Part shown: positions 8,111 to 16,561 of the stretch, in pieces
Layout of the letters: every line of letters starts with the position of its first letter
Numbering within the stretch: the first letter of the stretch is position 1
Source: Antiquaquibacter soli
GTDB lineage: Bacteria; Actinomycetota; Actinomycetes; Actinomycetales; Microbacteriaceae
Length of the DNA stretch: 64,000 nt
Reading direction: 5' to 3'
NCBI RefSeq assembly: GCF_030580675.1
Contig: NZ_JAUQUB010000001.1
Location: 992,001-1,056,000, forward strand
Notes under the pieces: model-generated
The model's database searches: none
What the model was told of the DNA's origin: nothing
The model's input: the letters and a program-made list of their open reading frames with translations, nothing else
Made by a program: the position numbers and the translations under genes

Positions 8111-9604
8111 TCATCCTCCTGCTGCGATGGTGAGGTTCTGGGCGGTGACGTCGTCACCGGCGAATTCTGCTGCCTGGCGGCCGCGCTGCATGACGACCAC
8201 CCGGTCGGCTAGCTGCACCGCCTCTTCGTAGTCGCTCGTCACGACGAGCACCGCCTGGCCTTCGCGCGACAGCGCGCGAATGGCGGAGTAGATCTCCTGG
8301 CGGGCGCCGACGTCGACGCCGCGGGTGGGCTCCACGAGCACGAGGGGGTTCGAGCCGCGCTCGAGCCATCGGGCGAGGAGCACCTTCTGCTGGTTGCCGC
8401 CCGAGAGGTTGGCGATCGCTTGCACGGTCGGGTCGGCCGACTTGATGCCGAGCTTGCCCGACCAGCGGTCGTAGGCCGATCGCTCGCGCCGGGCGAGGAT
8501 CACCCCGAGGGAGGAGAGCCGCGACCATGACGCCGCCGCGAGGTTCTCGACCACGGTGCGGTTCATGAAGGCGCCCTCGCGCTTGCGGTCCGGGGGAAGG
8601 TACCCGACACCGCGGCGGATGGCGTCGACCGGGCTCGACGGGAATCCCTCGACACCGCCGATGCGCAGCTGCCCGCGGGTGGGGCGCCGGATGCCGAAGC
8701 ACGCCTCGGCGACCTGGGTCGTGCCGCTGCCCAGCTTGCCGTAGAGGCAGACGACTTCGCCGGGGCTCACGTCGAGCGACAGGCCGGCGACCTGGTCGTC
8801 GACCTCCAGGTCGCGGATGCTGATCAGGGGCTCGCCGAGGGTCGGTGCCCCGAGGTCGGCGGGTCGGGAGACCTCGCCGATGTCGCGACCCACCATGGCC
8901 TCGACGAGCTCGCGCCGGGTCACGTCCGAGGTTGCGGAGACGAGCGCGACATCGCCGTTGCGCAGCACCTGCACGCGGTCGGCGAGCTCGAACACCTCGT
9001 CGAGCCGGTGGGTGATGTAGACGATGCACACGCCGCGGTCGCGCAGTCGGCGCACCCACTCGAAGAGTCGGTCGACCTCCTGCTGGGAGAGTGCCGCGGT
9101 GGGCTCGTCGAGGATGAGGAGCTGGGCGTCGTCCGCGAGGGCGCGGGCGATCTCGACGATCTGGCGCTCGCCGACGCGAAGGCTGCCGACGGTCGCGCCG
9201 GGGTCGATGTCGACGCCCATCTGGCCGAGCACGTCCTCGGCGCGTCGGCGGAGCCGCGACCACGAGATGACGCCGCCGCGACCCGGCCACCGGCCGAGAC
9301 TGATGTTCTCCGCGACGGTGAGGGCGCCGGCATCCTGGAACTCCTGGTGGATCATCCGGATGCCCAGCCGGCGGGCACTGCGGGGGTTGAGCTCGGCGCT
9401 CTCGGCGCCGTCGACGACGATGGTGCCGCCGTCGGGCGTGTAGTCGCCCGCGAGGATCTTCACCAGTGTCGACTTGCCGGCGCCGTTCTCGCCGAGGAGG
9501 GCGAGGACTTCGCCGCCGACGGCGTCGAGGTTCACCTGGTGGAGAACCTCGACGCCGCCGAACGACTTGGAGATGTCTCGCAGGCTCAGAGTGAGCTGCG
9601 TCAC
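8111..9604 (-). CDS. Sugar ABC transporter ATPase with two nucleotide-binding domains (RbsA/MglA family)
   Basis: A 497-aa fused double ATPase of the carbohydrate uptake (CUT2) type. The first domain has Walker A GENGAGKST near residue 40, signature LRVGERQ and Walker B LLILDEPTAAL. The second has the degenerate Walker A (GKLGSGTTQ) typical of RbsA-like proteins, signature LSGGNQQK and an EPTRGVDVG segment. The GTG at 9604 lies 11 bp after the binding-protein stop. This start fits the family N-terminus, and the 88 extra upstream codons would sit inside the binding-protein gene. Confidence 0.92.
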   Translation of the reverse strand: MTQLTLSLRDISKSFGGVEVLHQVNLDAVGGEVLALLGENGAGKSTLVKILAGDYTPDGGTIVVDGAESAELNPRSARRLGIRMIHQEFQDAGALTVAENISLGRWPGRGGVISWSRLRRRAEDVLGQMGVDIDPGATVGSLRVGERQIVEIARALADDAQLLILDEPTAALSQQEVDRLFEWVRRLRDRGVCIVYITHRLDEVFELADRVQVLRNGDVALVSATSDVTRRELVEAMVGRDIGEVSRPADLGAPTLGEPLISIRDLEVDDQVAGLSLDVSPGEVVCLYGKLGSGTTQVAEACFGIRRPTRGQLRIGGVEGFPSSPVDAIRRGVGYLPPDRKREGAFMNRTVVENLAAASWSRLSSLGVILARRERSAYDRWSGKLGIKSADPTVQAIANLSGGNQQKVLLARWLERGSNPLVLVEPTRGVDVGARQEIYSAIRALSREGQAVLVVTSDYEEAVQLADRVVVMQRGRQAAEFAGDDVTAQNLTIAAGG

Positions 9605-9614
9605 GGGGCTCCTA

Positions 9615-10601
9615 TCAGTAGAACTCGGCGAAGTTCGACGCGTCGATGAAGACGTGCTCGGTGAACACGTTCTCGGGGACGGTCTCGCCGTTGATGAGGC
9701 TGATGATCGACGGGATCGCCAGCTCGCCGTAGCGCTCCGGGAAGTACGCCGTGTCGCCGATCCAGTTCGGGTTGTTCTGGATGTCATCGAACGAGCTCGG
9801 GTCGGCACCCTGCGCCACGCCGTAGACCGCTCCCTCGCGGCCCTGCGCCCGGGCCGCCGCGAAGGCACCGAGGAGCATGTCGTCGTTGAGGCTCACGACC
9901 GCGACGCGCTGCGCGCCGGTGAGGGCGGTGAGGGTGTCGCCGAAGGTCGTGTTGCCGCCGTCGATAGTGCCTCCGCCGTCGACGCTGCGGTACTTCGAGT
10001 CATCCAGGGCGCCGCAGACGGACTCGAAGCCCTCGATCGCACCGCCGGTGCGGTCGAGGTTGACCTGGCCCGCCGCCGGCTGCTCCATCGACACGAAGGC
10101 GTCGTACTCGCAGTCGAAGTTCTCCTGGAAGTAGGTGCCGAGCGCCTCGCCCGCGATGAACCCGGCGGTGTAGTTGTCAGCCCCGACGAAGACCTTCTCG
10201 CACGGGCGCTGGTGGATGTCGATCGCGACCACCGGAACGTCGGGGCCGGCGGCGCAGATGGACTCGGCCGCCGTCTCGTCAACCTGGAAGTTGATGATGC
10301 CGTCGACGCCCTGCGTCTTGAAGTTCTGCGCGCACGCGAGCGCCTTGGCGGCGTCGAGCTGGGAGTCGCAGAACAGGAGCTCGACACCGGCGGCCTCGGC
10401 CTCGGCCTTGATGCTGTCGGAGACGAGCTTCACGAAGGGGACGGAGTCCCCGAGGGAGATGTAGCCGACCTTGAGGCTCGCTCCGTCACCGGCATCGTTG
10501 CCGTTGTCGGTCGAACTGGGGGAACAGCCGGTCAAGACGAGTGCTGTGGCGAGGGCGGCGGCAACGAGAAAGCCGAGGCCCTCCTTTCGCTGTGCACGCA
10601 T
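9615..10601 (-). CDS. Sugar ABC transporter substrate-binding lipoprotein (periplasmic binding protein, RbsB type)
   Basis: A 328-aa secreted lipoprotein: a basic N-terminus, a hydrophobic stretch and a lipobox LTGC with Cys at residue 26, then a Ser/Asp/Gly-rich linker. The mature part is a type I periplasmic binding protein (LKVGYISLGDSVPF at the first strand, and a GVDGIINF block). It should bind the imported sugar outside the membrane. It is the first gene of the operon transcribed toward position 1720. Its promoter and a LacI-type operator lie at 10625-10680. Confidence 0.92.
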   Translation of the reverse strand: MRAQRKEGLGFLVAAALATALVLTGCSPSSTDNGNDAGDGASLKVGYISLGDSVPFVKLVSDSIKAEAEAAGVELLFCDSQLDAAKALACAQNFKTQGVDGIINFQVDETAAESICAAGPDVPVVAIDIHQRPCEKVFVGADNYTAGFIAGEALGTYFQENFDCEYDAFVSMEQPAAGQVNLDRTGGAIEGFESVCGALDDSKYRSVDGGGTIDGGNTTFGDTLTALTGAQRVAVVSLNDDMLLGAFAAARAQGREGAVYGVAQGADPSSFDDIQNNPNWIGDTAYFPERYGELAIPSIISLINGETVPENVFTEHVFIDASNFAEFY

Positions 10602-10624
10602 GAATCGTTCCTCTCTGAACTGAT

Positions 10625-10642
10625 TCTGGAACCCTTTCCAGA
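10625..10642 (-). promoter_or_regulatory. LacI-type operator A, upstream of the ABC transporter operon
   Basis: Perfect 7-4-7 inverted repeat TCTGGAA-CCCT-TTCCAGA, 24 bp upstream of the binding-protein start and 7 bp downstream of the candidate -10 box. It is the best-conserved palindrome of a seven-member set in this island, and its position after the promoter suits repression. Confidence 0.75.
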
Positions 10643-10649
10643 CACCCAG

Positions 10650-10680
10650 AGTCTATGCGCGGTCTTGACGGCTTTGTCAA
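10650..10680 (-). promoter_or_regulatory. Promoter of the ABC transporter/CoA-module operon
   Basis: On the minus strand, a perfect -35 TTGACA (10680-10675) and a -10 TAGACT (10655-10650), spaced 19 bp. Operator A follows. It probably drives the eight genes from 10601 down to 1720. Confidence 0.65.
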
Positions 10681-10741
10681 TAGCGGGGAGCCAATCGATT
10701 CCTCGCGAGACGGGGCGCGCCGCGTCCTTGCGGAGCTCGGG

Positions 10742-10755
10742 TGGAAATGATTCCA
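10742..10755 (+). promoter_or_regulatory. LacI-type operator B, upstream of the mutarotase/regulator genes
   Basis: Inverted repeat TGGAA-ATGA-TTCCA (5-4-5), 66 bp before the RhaM-like start. A possible -10 (CATACT, 10773-10778) would place this operator over the -35 region. As the LacI gene is second in the operon, this site implies autoregulation. Confidence 0.7.
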
Positions 10756-10821
10756 TTCTTGCGCGATTGCACCATACTTGTCACCACCGGTGGCGGCACC
10801 GGACCGATCGAAAGGAACGCA

Positions 10822-11136
10822 ATGGAGCGGGTCTGTTTCAGTTTCGAGCTCTTCGAGGGCGCCGAGGACGAGTACAAGAAGCGCCATGACGAGATCTGGC
10901 CGGAACTCGTGGAGGTGATCCAGTCAGCCGGTCTCAAGAACTACAGCCTCTTCCGGAGAGGCACTCTCGTCATCGGCTACGTCGAAGCCCACCCCGATGC
11001 AGCGACCGCGTTCGCGAAGGTCGGCGAAAGCGAGTACAACTCGAAGTGGTCGGAATGGTTCCGCGACCTCATCGTCAACCAGGCCGACAACCACGGGCAG
11101 ATGCTGCGATTCACCGAGGTGTGGCACCTCGATTAG
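10822..11136 (+). CDS. L-rhamnose mutarotase family protein (RhaM/YiiL type)
   Basis: A 104-aa protein of the RhaM family, which interconverts alpha and beta anomers of deoxyhexoses such as L-rhamnose. It shows the family blocks CFSFELFEGAEDEYKKRHDEIWPEL and NYSLFRRG, and ends FTEVWHLD. The pattern includes the conserved His of RHDEIWPEL. The start is ATG at 10822 with GAAAGGAA upstream. A 27-codon upstream extension covers operator B and is rejected. Close relatives also occur in L-fucose oxidation clusters, so the sugar could be rhamnose, fucose or a relative. First gene of the plus-strand operon with the LacI regulator. Confidence 0.85.
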   Translation: MERVCFSFELFEGAEDEYKKRHDEIWPELVEVIQSAGLKNYSLFRRGTLVIGYVEAHPDAATAFAKVGESEYNSKWSEWFRDLIVNQADNHGQMLRFTEVWHLD

Positions 11137-11180
11137 TCCATCCTGATTCAGGAGCACCGTCAGACAGGGGAGGCAACGAC

Positions 11181-12203
11181 ATGGAAGAACCACGGGCCGT
11201 CACGATTCACGACGTCGCGACGCGCGCGGGGGTCGCCGTCTCCTCGGTGTCCCGGGCGCTGAGCTCCCACCCCGATGTCAGCCCCGCCATGAAGGCGAAG
11301 GTGTTCGCCGCCGCGGAGGAGCTCGGCTACACGCCGGACCCCGGCGCTCAGAGCCTCCGCAGCGGGTTCACGCGGACGATCGGCTTCGTGGTCCGCGACT
11401 TCGCGAACCCGTTCTTCGGCGACATCATCCACGGCGTCGAAGAGGCCCTCAACGACGCGGGCTACACGCTCCTCGTGACGAACAGCAGCGGGGACCCGGG
11501 CCGCGAGGTCGATCGGCTCACCCTGCTGCGGCAGCGCAAGGTCGACGCGCTCCTGCTCTCCTCGATCTCGGAGGCCTCGACGCGCACGAGCAAGGCGGTA
11601 GCGGGCTTCACGCGGCCCGTCGTGCTCATCGACCGCGACCCGCGAAAGCTCAAGGCCGGGAGCGTGCTCCTCGACCACGCCCAGGGGGTGCGGGATGCCA
11701 CGGCCGACCTCATCGCGCTCGGGCACCGCCGCATCGCCATGATCACCGGGTCGACGGCGATTCGACCGACTCGCGAGCGTCTTCGCGGCTACACGGAGGC
11801 GTTCGAGGCGGCGGGCATCCCGATCGACGAGGCGCTGCAGGCGCCCGGTGCCTTCTCGGCGGCCTTTGCGCGAGAGACGACGGAGCGGCTCCTGGCCCTC
11901 CCTCCCGCGGAGCGGCCGACGGCGATCGTCGCCGGCGGCGTGCAGACGACGATCGGGGTCCTGGAGGCCTTCTCGGAGCTCGGCCTGCGCCCCGGCGACG
12001 ACGTCTCGCTCGTCGTGTGCGACGACTTGCCGTGGTTGCGGGTCATGCGCCCGCGCTTGAGCGTCGTCACGCGCGACGCCGAGGAGATGGGTCGTCAGGC
12101 CGCCGGGCTAGCCCTCGAGCTCATCAAGGGCGGGGAGCCCCGGTCGGTGACCCTCCCGACGGCGTACGAGGTCCGCGAGACCTCGCGACCGGTCTCGGTC
12201 TAG
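11181..12203 (+). CDS. LacI family transcriptional regulator of the catabolic island
   Basis: A 340-aa LacI/GalR repressor. The helix-turn-helix covers residues about 8-27 (TIHDVATRAGVAVSSVSRAL), followed by the hinge region (YTPDPGAQSLRSG) and a periplasmic-binding-protein-like effector domain (TIGFVVRDFANPFFGDI onward). ATG 11181 is preceded by GGGGAGG. The gene lies near the middle of the island. Seven palindromes with a LacI-type centre lie at the island promoters, so it most likely represses all of them and releases on binding the sugar or an intermediate. The effector is unknown. Confidence 0.92.
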   Translation: MEEPRAVTIHDVATRAGVAVSSVSRALSSHPDVSPAMKAKVFAAAEELGYTPDPGAQSLRSGFTRTIGFVVRDFANPFFGDIIHGVEEALNDAGYTLLVTNSSGDPGREVDRLTLLRQRKVDALLLSSISEASTRTSKAVAGFTRPVVLIDRDPRKLKAGSVLLDHAQGVRDATADLIALGHRRIAMITGSTAIRPTRERLRGYTEAFEAAGIPIDEALQAPGAFSAAFARETTERLLALPPAERPTAIVAGGVQTTIGVLEAFSELGLRPGDDVSLVVCDDLPWLRVMRPRLSVVTRDAEEMGRQAAGLALELIKGGEPRSVTLPTAYEVRETSRPVSV

Positions 12204-12206
12204 GCA

Positions 12207-13361
12207 GTGCTCGAGACCCCGCTCGACCGCGTCCGCGATCTGGTGCGCGGGGCGGTCGGATTCGAATCCGGGGTCGCCTCGGTCGCCCCGCTGCGCCTGC
12301 CCGAGTGGACACGGAGCCAGCAGTTCGATCCGTGGATCGAGCGCTGGTCGGCGCAATCGCTCGGCGTGCACCTCTCGACGCGGTCGGCGGCCAGCGTGGT
12401 CGAGCTCGACATCGAGGCGACTCGCATCCTCCCGCCCGGGGAGTCGCAATCACTCTTCCCCGCCGCGATCGTGGCCGAAGTCGACGGCGTCGTCGTCGAC
12501 CGGGTCGCCATCGACGAGGGCCCGGTCGTGCGCACGCTCTCCGATCGCACCGCCGAGTTCATCGCCGGCCCGGCCGTCACCGTGCGCCTCGACCTCGGTG
12601 CGGCGGCGGGGGAGCGGGACGTCGTCGTCTGGCTTCCGCACAACGCTCGCGCCGTCATCCACGCGGTCCGCTCCGATGCGCCGCTGGACCCGCCGCGGCT
12701 CACCGGCCGGCGGGTCTGGCTGCACCACGGGAGCTCGGTCAGCCACGGCATCGAGGCCGACGGACCGCTCGGGCCGTGGCCGCAGCAGGCCGCGCGATCG
12801 CTCGGGCTCGACATCGTCGACCTCGCGATCGCGGGCAACGCCCAGCTCGACCCGTTCGTCGCGCGGACCCTCGCCTCGATCCCGGCCGACGTGGTCTCGC
12901 TCAAGCTCGGTGTCAACGTCGTCAACGGCGACACGATGCGGGCGCGGGCGTTCGTGCCGGCGTTGCACGGGTTCCTCGACATCGTGCGCGACGGGCATCC
13001 GGGAATCCCCATCCTCGTGTGCTCGCCGATCGCCTGCCCGGCCATCGAGGAGACTCCCGGACCGACCGCAAAGGGACCGGACGGCCGGTACCGGGGCACC
13101 GACCGCCTGGTCGTGCCGGGCGACGGCACGCTCACGCTGAGCGTCGTGCGGCACCTCGTCCGCTCGGTCGTCGAGGCGCGGGATGACTCGGCGCTCTACT
13201 ACGACGACGGGCTCGAGCTCTTCGGCCTCGACGACGCCGCGCTCCTGTGGGACGGACTGCACCCGGACCAGCGCGGGTACGACCTCATCGCCCGGCGGTT
13301 CGTCGACCGCGCCCGATCCGACACTCCGACGGGCCGCGCGTTCGCCCCGGTGCTGCGCTGA
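12207..13361 (+). CDS. SGNH/GDSL-family esterase with N-terminal beta domain
   Basis: A 384-aa hydrolase. The SGNH blocks are visible: block I LHHGSSVSHG with the catalytic Ser (about residues 172-181), block II AIAGNAQ, block III KLGVNVVNG and block V DGLHPDQRG with the Asp/His pair. The first about 165 residues look like an all-beta domain as in two-domain SGNH carbohydrate esterases. No signal peptide is seen, so it should act inside the cell. The GTG start at 12207 is 4 bp after the LacI gene stop. It could deacylate an esterified sugar, but the substrate is not known. Confidence 0.8.
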   Translation: MLETPLDRVRDLVRGAVGFESGVASVAPLRLPEWTRSQQFDPWIERWSAQSLGVHLSTRSAASVVELDIEATRILPPGESQSLFPAAIVAEVDGVVVDRVAIDEGPVVRTLSDRTAEFIAGPAVTVRLDLGAAAGERDVVVWLPHNARAVIHAVRSDAPLDPPRLTGRRVWLHHGSSVSHGIEADGPLGPWPQQAARSLGLDIVDLAIAGNAQLDPFVARTLASIPADVVSLKLGVNVVNGDTMRARAFVPALHGFLDIVRDGHPGIPILVCSPIACPAIEETPGPTAKGPDGRYRGTDRLVVPGDGTLTLSVVRHLVRSVVEARDDSALYYDDGLELFGLDDAALLWDGLHPDQRGYDLIARRFVDRARSDTPTGRAFAPVLR

Positions 13362-13365
13362 ACGC

Positions 13366-13394
13366 TTGACGGCGCCCCGCCACGACACTACTCT
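13366..13394 (+). promoter_or_regulatory. Promoter upstream of the VOC/SDR genes
   Basis: -35 TTGACG (13366-13371), 17-bp spacer and -10 TACTCT (13389-13394), immediately followed by operator C. It gives the VOC and SDR genes their own regulated promoter inside the plus-strand cluster. Confidence 0.65.
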
Positions 13395-13408
13395 CGGAAA
13401 CGATTCCA
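13395..13408 (+). promoter_or_regulatory. LacI-type operator C
   Basis: CGGAA-ACGA-TTCCA, abutting the -10 box of the VOC/SDR promoter. It matches the seven-site consensus TGGAAwCGwTTCCA with one mismatch. Confidence 0.75.
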
Positions 13409-13434
13409 CCTTTCGACGACGAAACGGAGGGGCA

Positions 13435-13884
13435 GTGCCCGCTGTCACCGGCTTCTTCCACGCGGGAGTCACCGTCCGCGACATGGAGGCCTCGCTGGGC
13501 TTCTATCGCGACGGTCTCGGCCTCGACGTGCACCTCGACCGCGTGCTCGACGCCGACTACCTGCGCACCGTGCTCGCGCTCGACTTCGAGTCCATCCGAG
13601 CGGTGTACTTGACGATACCCGGCGGAGGTTTCGTCGAGCTGCTCGAGTACCGCGGAATCGAGCGCCTCTCGGCCGCCTCGCGCCCCAACGACTTCGGCGC
13701 CGGCCATCTCTGCCTCTACGTCGAGGGCATCGACGAGCTCGTCGAGCGCCTCCGAGCCGTCGGGGGATCGGCCCGCTCCGCGGGAGTTGTCGACATCACG
13801 AGCGGCCCCAACGAGGGGGCCCGCAGCATCTACATGAGAGACCCCGACGGATACCCCGTCGAACTGTTCGAGCGGAAGGCGTGA
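13435..13884 (+). CDS. VOC superfamily (glyoxalase/epimerase-like) metalloprotein
   Basis: A 149-aa vicinal-oxygen-chelate protein. Two beta-alpha-beta-beta-beta modules carry the probable metal ligands: His of FFHAGVTV, Glu of VELLEY, His of GAGHLCLY and Glu of PVELFE. Members include glyoxalases, methylmalonyl-CoA epimerase and ring-cleaving dioxygenases. Here an isomerase or lyase on a sugar-derived intermediate is plausible. GTG 13435 is preceded by GGAGG with close spacing. An 84-codon upstream extension covers operator C and the SGNH gene and is rejected. The next gene starts 2 bp after this stop. Confidence 0.83.
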   Translation: MPAVTGFFHAGVTVRDMEASLGFYRDGLGLDVHLDRVLDADYLRTVLALDFESIRAVYLTIPGGGFVELLEYRGIERLSAASRPNDFGAGHLCLYVEGIDELVERLRAVGGSARSAGVVDITSGPNEGARSIYMRDPDGYPVELFERKA

Positions 13885-13885
13885 C

Positions 13886-14620
13886 ATGACCGGGACAGCC
13901 GTCGTAACGGGCGCGGCGAGCGGCATCGGCCGCGCCGTCGCCTATCGGCTCCAGAGCGAGGGACTCGACGTCATCGCCGTCGACCGGGACCCCGCGGGGC
14001 TCGCGCCGCTCGAGGCCGACGGCATGACCATCCTCGCGGCCGACCTGTCGACCGAGGACGGCCGCGACGCCGTCGTCGCCGCCGGAGAGGGATGCCGCGC
14101 GCTCGTGAACTCCGCAGGCATCAATATCCTCAAGCCCATCCTCGACCTCACGGTCGACGATCTTCAGCGCATCTACCGCGTCAACGTCGACGCGGTCTGG
14201 GATCTCACCTCCCGCATCGGTCGCACGATGCCGTCCGGGGCTGCGATCGTCAATCTGTCGTCGAGCTCGGCGAAGCTCGCCTCGACCGTCGAGGCGGCGG
14301 CCTACGCGTCGTCCAAGGCCGCCGTGCTCTCGATCACCCGGTCCTTCGCCTACGCCTTCGCCCCGAGCAACGTGCGGGTCAACGCGATCTGCCCGGGCAT
14401 CGTCGACACTCCCATGCAGGACAAGGTGCTCGCCGAGGTCGCCGCGTCGCGCGGCATGACCCTCGAGCAGCTCTCCGCGGAACGTGCGAAGTCGGTTCCG
14501 CTCGGCCGTGGCTCGAGCGCCGAGGAGTGCGCGGGCGCGATCTGGTTCCTGCTCTCCGACGAGGCCGGCTACATGACCGGTCAGGCGCTCAACTTCACCG
14601 GCGGCCTCGTGATGTGGTGA
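13886..14620 (+). CDS. SDR family NAD(P)-dependent dehydrogenase (copy 1 of 4)
   Basis: A 244-aa classical short-chain dehydrogenase. It has the cofactor motif TGAASGIG near the N-terminus, NSAGI as the NNAG-like element, and the Ser...Tyr-x3-Lys catalytic set in NLSSSSAKL and YASSKAA. The C-terminus ends FTGGLVMW. It likely oxidises a sugar or 2-keto-3-deoxy-acid hydroxyl with NAD(P)+. It is the last plus-strand gene of the mutarotase side and converges with the phosphotriesterase-like gene 8 bp downstream. It differs clearly from the three SDRs at 17793, 18550 and 21556. Confidence 0.9.
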   Translation: MTGTAVVTGAASGIGRAVAYRLQSEGLDVIAVDRDPAGLAPLEADGMTILAADLSTEDGRDAVVAAGEGCRALVNSAGINILKPILDLTVDDLQRIYRVNVDAVWDLTSRIGRTMPSGAAIVNLSSSSAKLASTVEAAAYASSKAAVLSITRSFAYAFAPSNVRVNAICPGIVDTPMQDKVLAEVAASRGMTLEQLSAERAKSVPLGRGSSAEECAGAIWFLLSDEAGYMTGQALNFTGGLVMW

Positions 14621-14628
14621 TCTCCCGC

Positions 14629-15648
14629 TCAGCCGAGCGAGAGCCACCGCGCGGGGGTGCGCACGAGGAGGCGGTCGAGGTCGTCGTCGGTCGCGCCGTG
14701 CGACCGCAGGACCGGCACGAGGTGCCGGAGGAGGTGGCCGTACCCCCACCCCCCGTACCGGCGCAGCCGGGTGCGCACGCCGATGTCCTGCGAGATCATC
14801 ACCCGGTCGGCGGCCCGGCCGTGCAGCAGCCGGACCGTCTCGGCCATGACCTCGTCATCGCTCGCCGGCCAGCGCCCCGCGCCGAGCAGCGAGTGGTCGA
14901 AGCCGCACAGGTCGAACGAGATGTGCGCGCCCGTCGCGAGCGCCCGCTCGACCTGGCCGGGCCGAGCGAGTGCCGTCGTCATGTGGTTGAGCAGGACGCG
15001 CTCCGGAGCGAGCCCGGTACCGGCCACGACCGCCATCACCCGCTCGGCGGTGTCACTCCAGGGGTGCAGGTGGATGGACAGCGGCAGACCCGTCTCGAGC
15101 GCCGCGCGCGCGGCACCGCGCACGACAGCGAGCTCGCTCGCGGTCGGCGGATCGGAGGTGCCGATCTCGCCGATCATCCCGGGCCGAGGTCCGGAGCGCG
15201 CTGCGTCGGCGACGATCGCCTCGAACGCGGCGCGCTCCTCGTCGCCCGGCGGCAGGTGGGAGCGGTGGGTCGCCTCCAGGTAGTAGCCGGTTCCCATCAC
15301 CACGTGGAGGCCGCTGTCGGTCGACATGCGCTCGAGGGCGCCCGGGTCGCGACCGAGGTCGAGGGGAGTGGCATCCACGACGGCCCCGCCGCCGAGAGCG
15401 GCGAAATCGAGGAGGTCGTCGAGGACCGGCTCGTCCTCCGTGAAGCGGTAGTTGTCGGGATGCGCGCCGGGATTCCACCGGCACTCCGCCGCGATCGCGG
15501 CATCGAACTCGCCGAGGCCCTCGGAGGGGGAGTAGCCGTGCGCGGCGAGCAGCGGGGAGCAGTCCATGCGGATGTGCTCGTGCACGAGGGTCGTGCCGAG
15601 CGCTGCGGCCGGGATGTCGCCGCGCACGGTGCGGACGGTGCCGCTCAC
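14629..15648 (-). CDS. Phosphotriesterase-family amidohydrolase (probable lactonase)
   Basis: A 339-aa binuclear metal hydrolase of the PTE/PHP family. Ligands are recognisable: HxH in LVHEHI (His 23 and 25), the bridging residue as Glu in MIGEIGTS in place of the carboxylated Lys of classical PTE, His in SIHLHP and NHM, and Asp in SQDIG. Several such enzymes hydrolyse sugar lactones. The start is GTG at 15648, overlapping the amidohydrolase stop (GTGA). The long upstream frame is a shadow of that gene. Last gene of the three-gene operon under operator D. Confidence 0.82.
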   Translation of the reverse strand: MSGTVRTVRGDIPAAALGTTLVHEHIRMDCSPLLAAHGYSPSEGLGEFDAAIAAECRWNPGAHPDNYRFTEDEPVLDDLLDFAALGGGAVVDATPLDLGRDPGALERMSTDSGLHVVMGTGYYLEATHRSHLPPGDEERAAFEAIVADAARSGPRPGMIGEIGTSDPPTASELAVVRGAARAALETGLPLSIHLHPWSDTAERVMAVVAGTGLAPERVLLNHMTTALARPGQVERALATGAHISFDLCGFDHSLLGAGRWPASDDEVMAETVRLLHGRAADRVMISQDIGVRTRLRRYGGWGYGHLLRHLVPVLRSHGATDDDLDRLLVRTPARWLSLG

Positions 15649-16532
15649 AGCCGATAGAGCCGGGCGGCGTTCTCGCTCAGGATCTTCGACTGCTCCGAGT
15701 CGGAGAGCTCGGCGATGTACTCGCGGTACAGGTCCATGATGACGTCGTAGCTCGAGTAGAGGCGGTCGACGGGCCAGTTGGAGCCGAGCACGCAGCGATC
15801 GGGTCCGAACGCCTCGACGCACGCGTCCACCCAGCGCCGCAGCGAATCGCGCGTGAACCGGGGATCGGTCATCGCGAGCCCCGAGATCTTGCACGTGACA
15901 TTGGGGGCCGATGCGAGCTCCGTGAGCGATCGCTTCCAGTTCTCGAAGTACTCGTCGTCGCGCGACCTCGGGAAGCCGATGTGCTCGAGCACTACGGAGA
16001 GGTCGGGATGGCGCCGGGCGAGCTCGGTGCCGGCCGGCATGTTCATCCACTCGCAGTCCAGGTCGTAGACGAGGCCGCGCTCGGCGAGGACGCGGAGGGA
16101 TGCCTCGTACACCGGGTTGATCTCACCGGCGGCGAGCATCGGCTCCGCGGCGAAGTCCCGGACTCCCACGAAGTAGGGGGACTCGGCGTGTCCGTCGAGC
16201 TGGGCGATCGCGTGCTCGGTGCCGAGGTCGGCGTGGGCGACGATCGTGAAGGGCACGGGAGCGGATTCGCGCATGCGCGTGAGCCAGCGGGTCTCGTCGA
16301 CGGGGTCGGCGGACCCCAGGGCCGCCTGGACGTGCACGAATCCGCTCACGTCCGCGAAGCGCGACTCGGCGAACACCGACTCGATGGTGTACTTGACCGA
16401 CTTCATCGCGTCGATGTCGCCGAGGATCGGGTGGACGAACTCCTTCTCGAGCCACACCCACTTCATTCCGAGGTCGGGGGTGGCCATGTCCCAGAAGTGG
16501 ACATGGGTGTCGATGATGGGGTGCCGCGTCAT
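15645..16532 (-). CDS. Amidohydrolase family 2 protein (L-fuconolactonase/COG3618-like)
   Basis: A 295-aa TIM-barrel hydrolase with the N-terminal metal motif IDTHVHFWD (His 10 and 12), VLEHIGFPR, a KISGL block and GSNWPVD near the C-terminus carrying the conserved Asp. The COG3618 group includes sugar-acid lactonases such as L-fuconolactonase and 4-sulfomuconolactonase, so lactone ring opening after sugar oxidation fits. ATG 16532 is preceded by GAAAGGA. It lies between an enolase-superfamily dehydratase and a second lactonase-like gene. Confidence 0.85.
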   Translation of the reverse strand: MTRHPIIDTHVHFWDMATPDLGMKWVWLEKEFVHPILGDIDAMKSVKYTIESVFAESRFADVSGFVHVQAALGSADPVDETRWLTRMRESAPVPFTIVAHADLGTEHAIAQLDGHAESPYFVGVRDFAAEPMLAAGEINPVYEASLRVLAERGLVYDLDCEWMNMPAGTELARRHPDLSVVLEHIGFPRSRDDEYFENWKRSLTELASAPNVTCKISGLAMTDPRFTRDSLRRWVDACVEAFGPDRCVLGSNWPVDRLYSSYDVIMDLYREYIAELSDSEQSKILSENAARLYRL

Positions 16533-16561
16533 CGGGGCGTCCTTTCGTCGTTGTCGGTCGA

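Noticed and set aside
9605-9868. N-terminal extension of the sugar ATPase
   Set aside because: It overlaps the binding-protein gene. The GTG at 9604 gives the family N-terminus.
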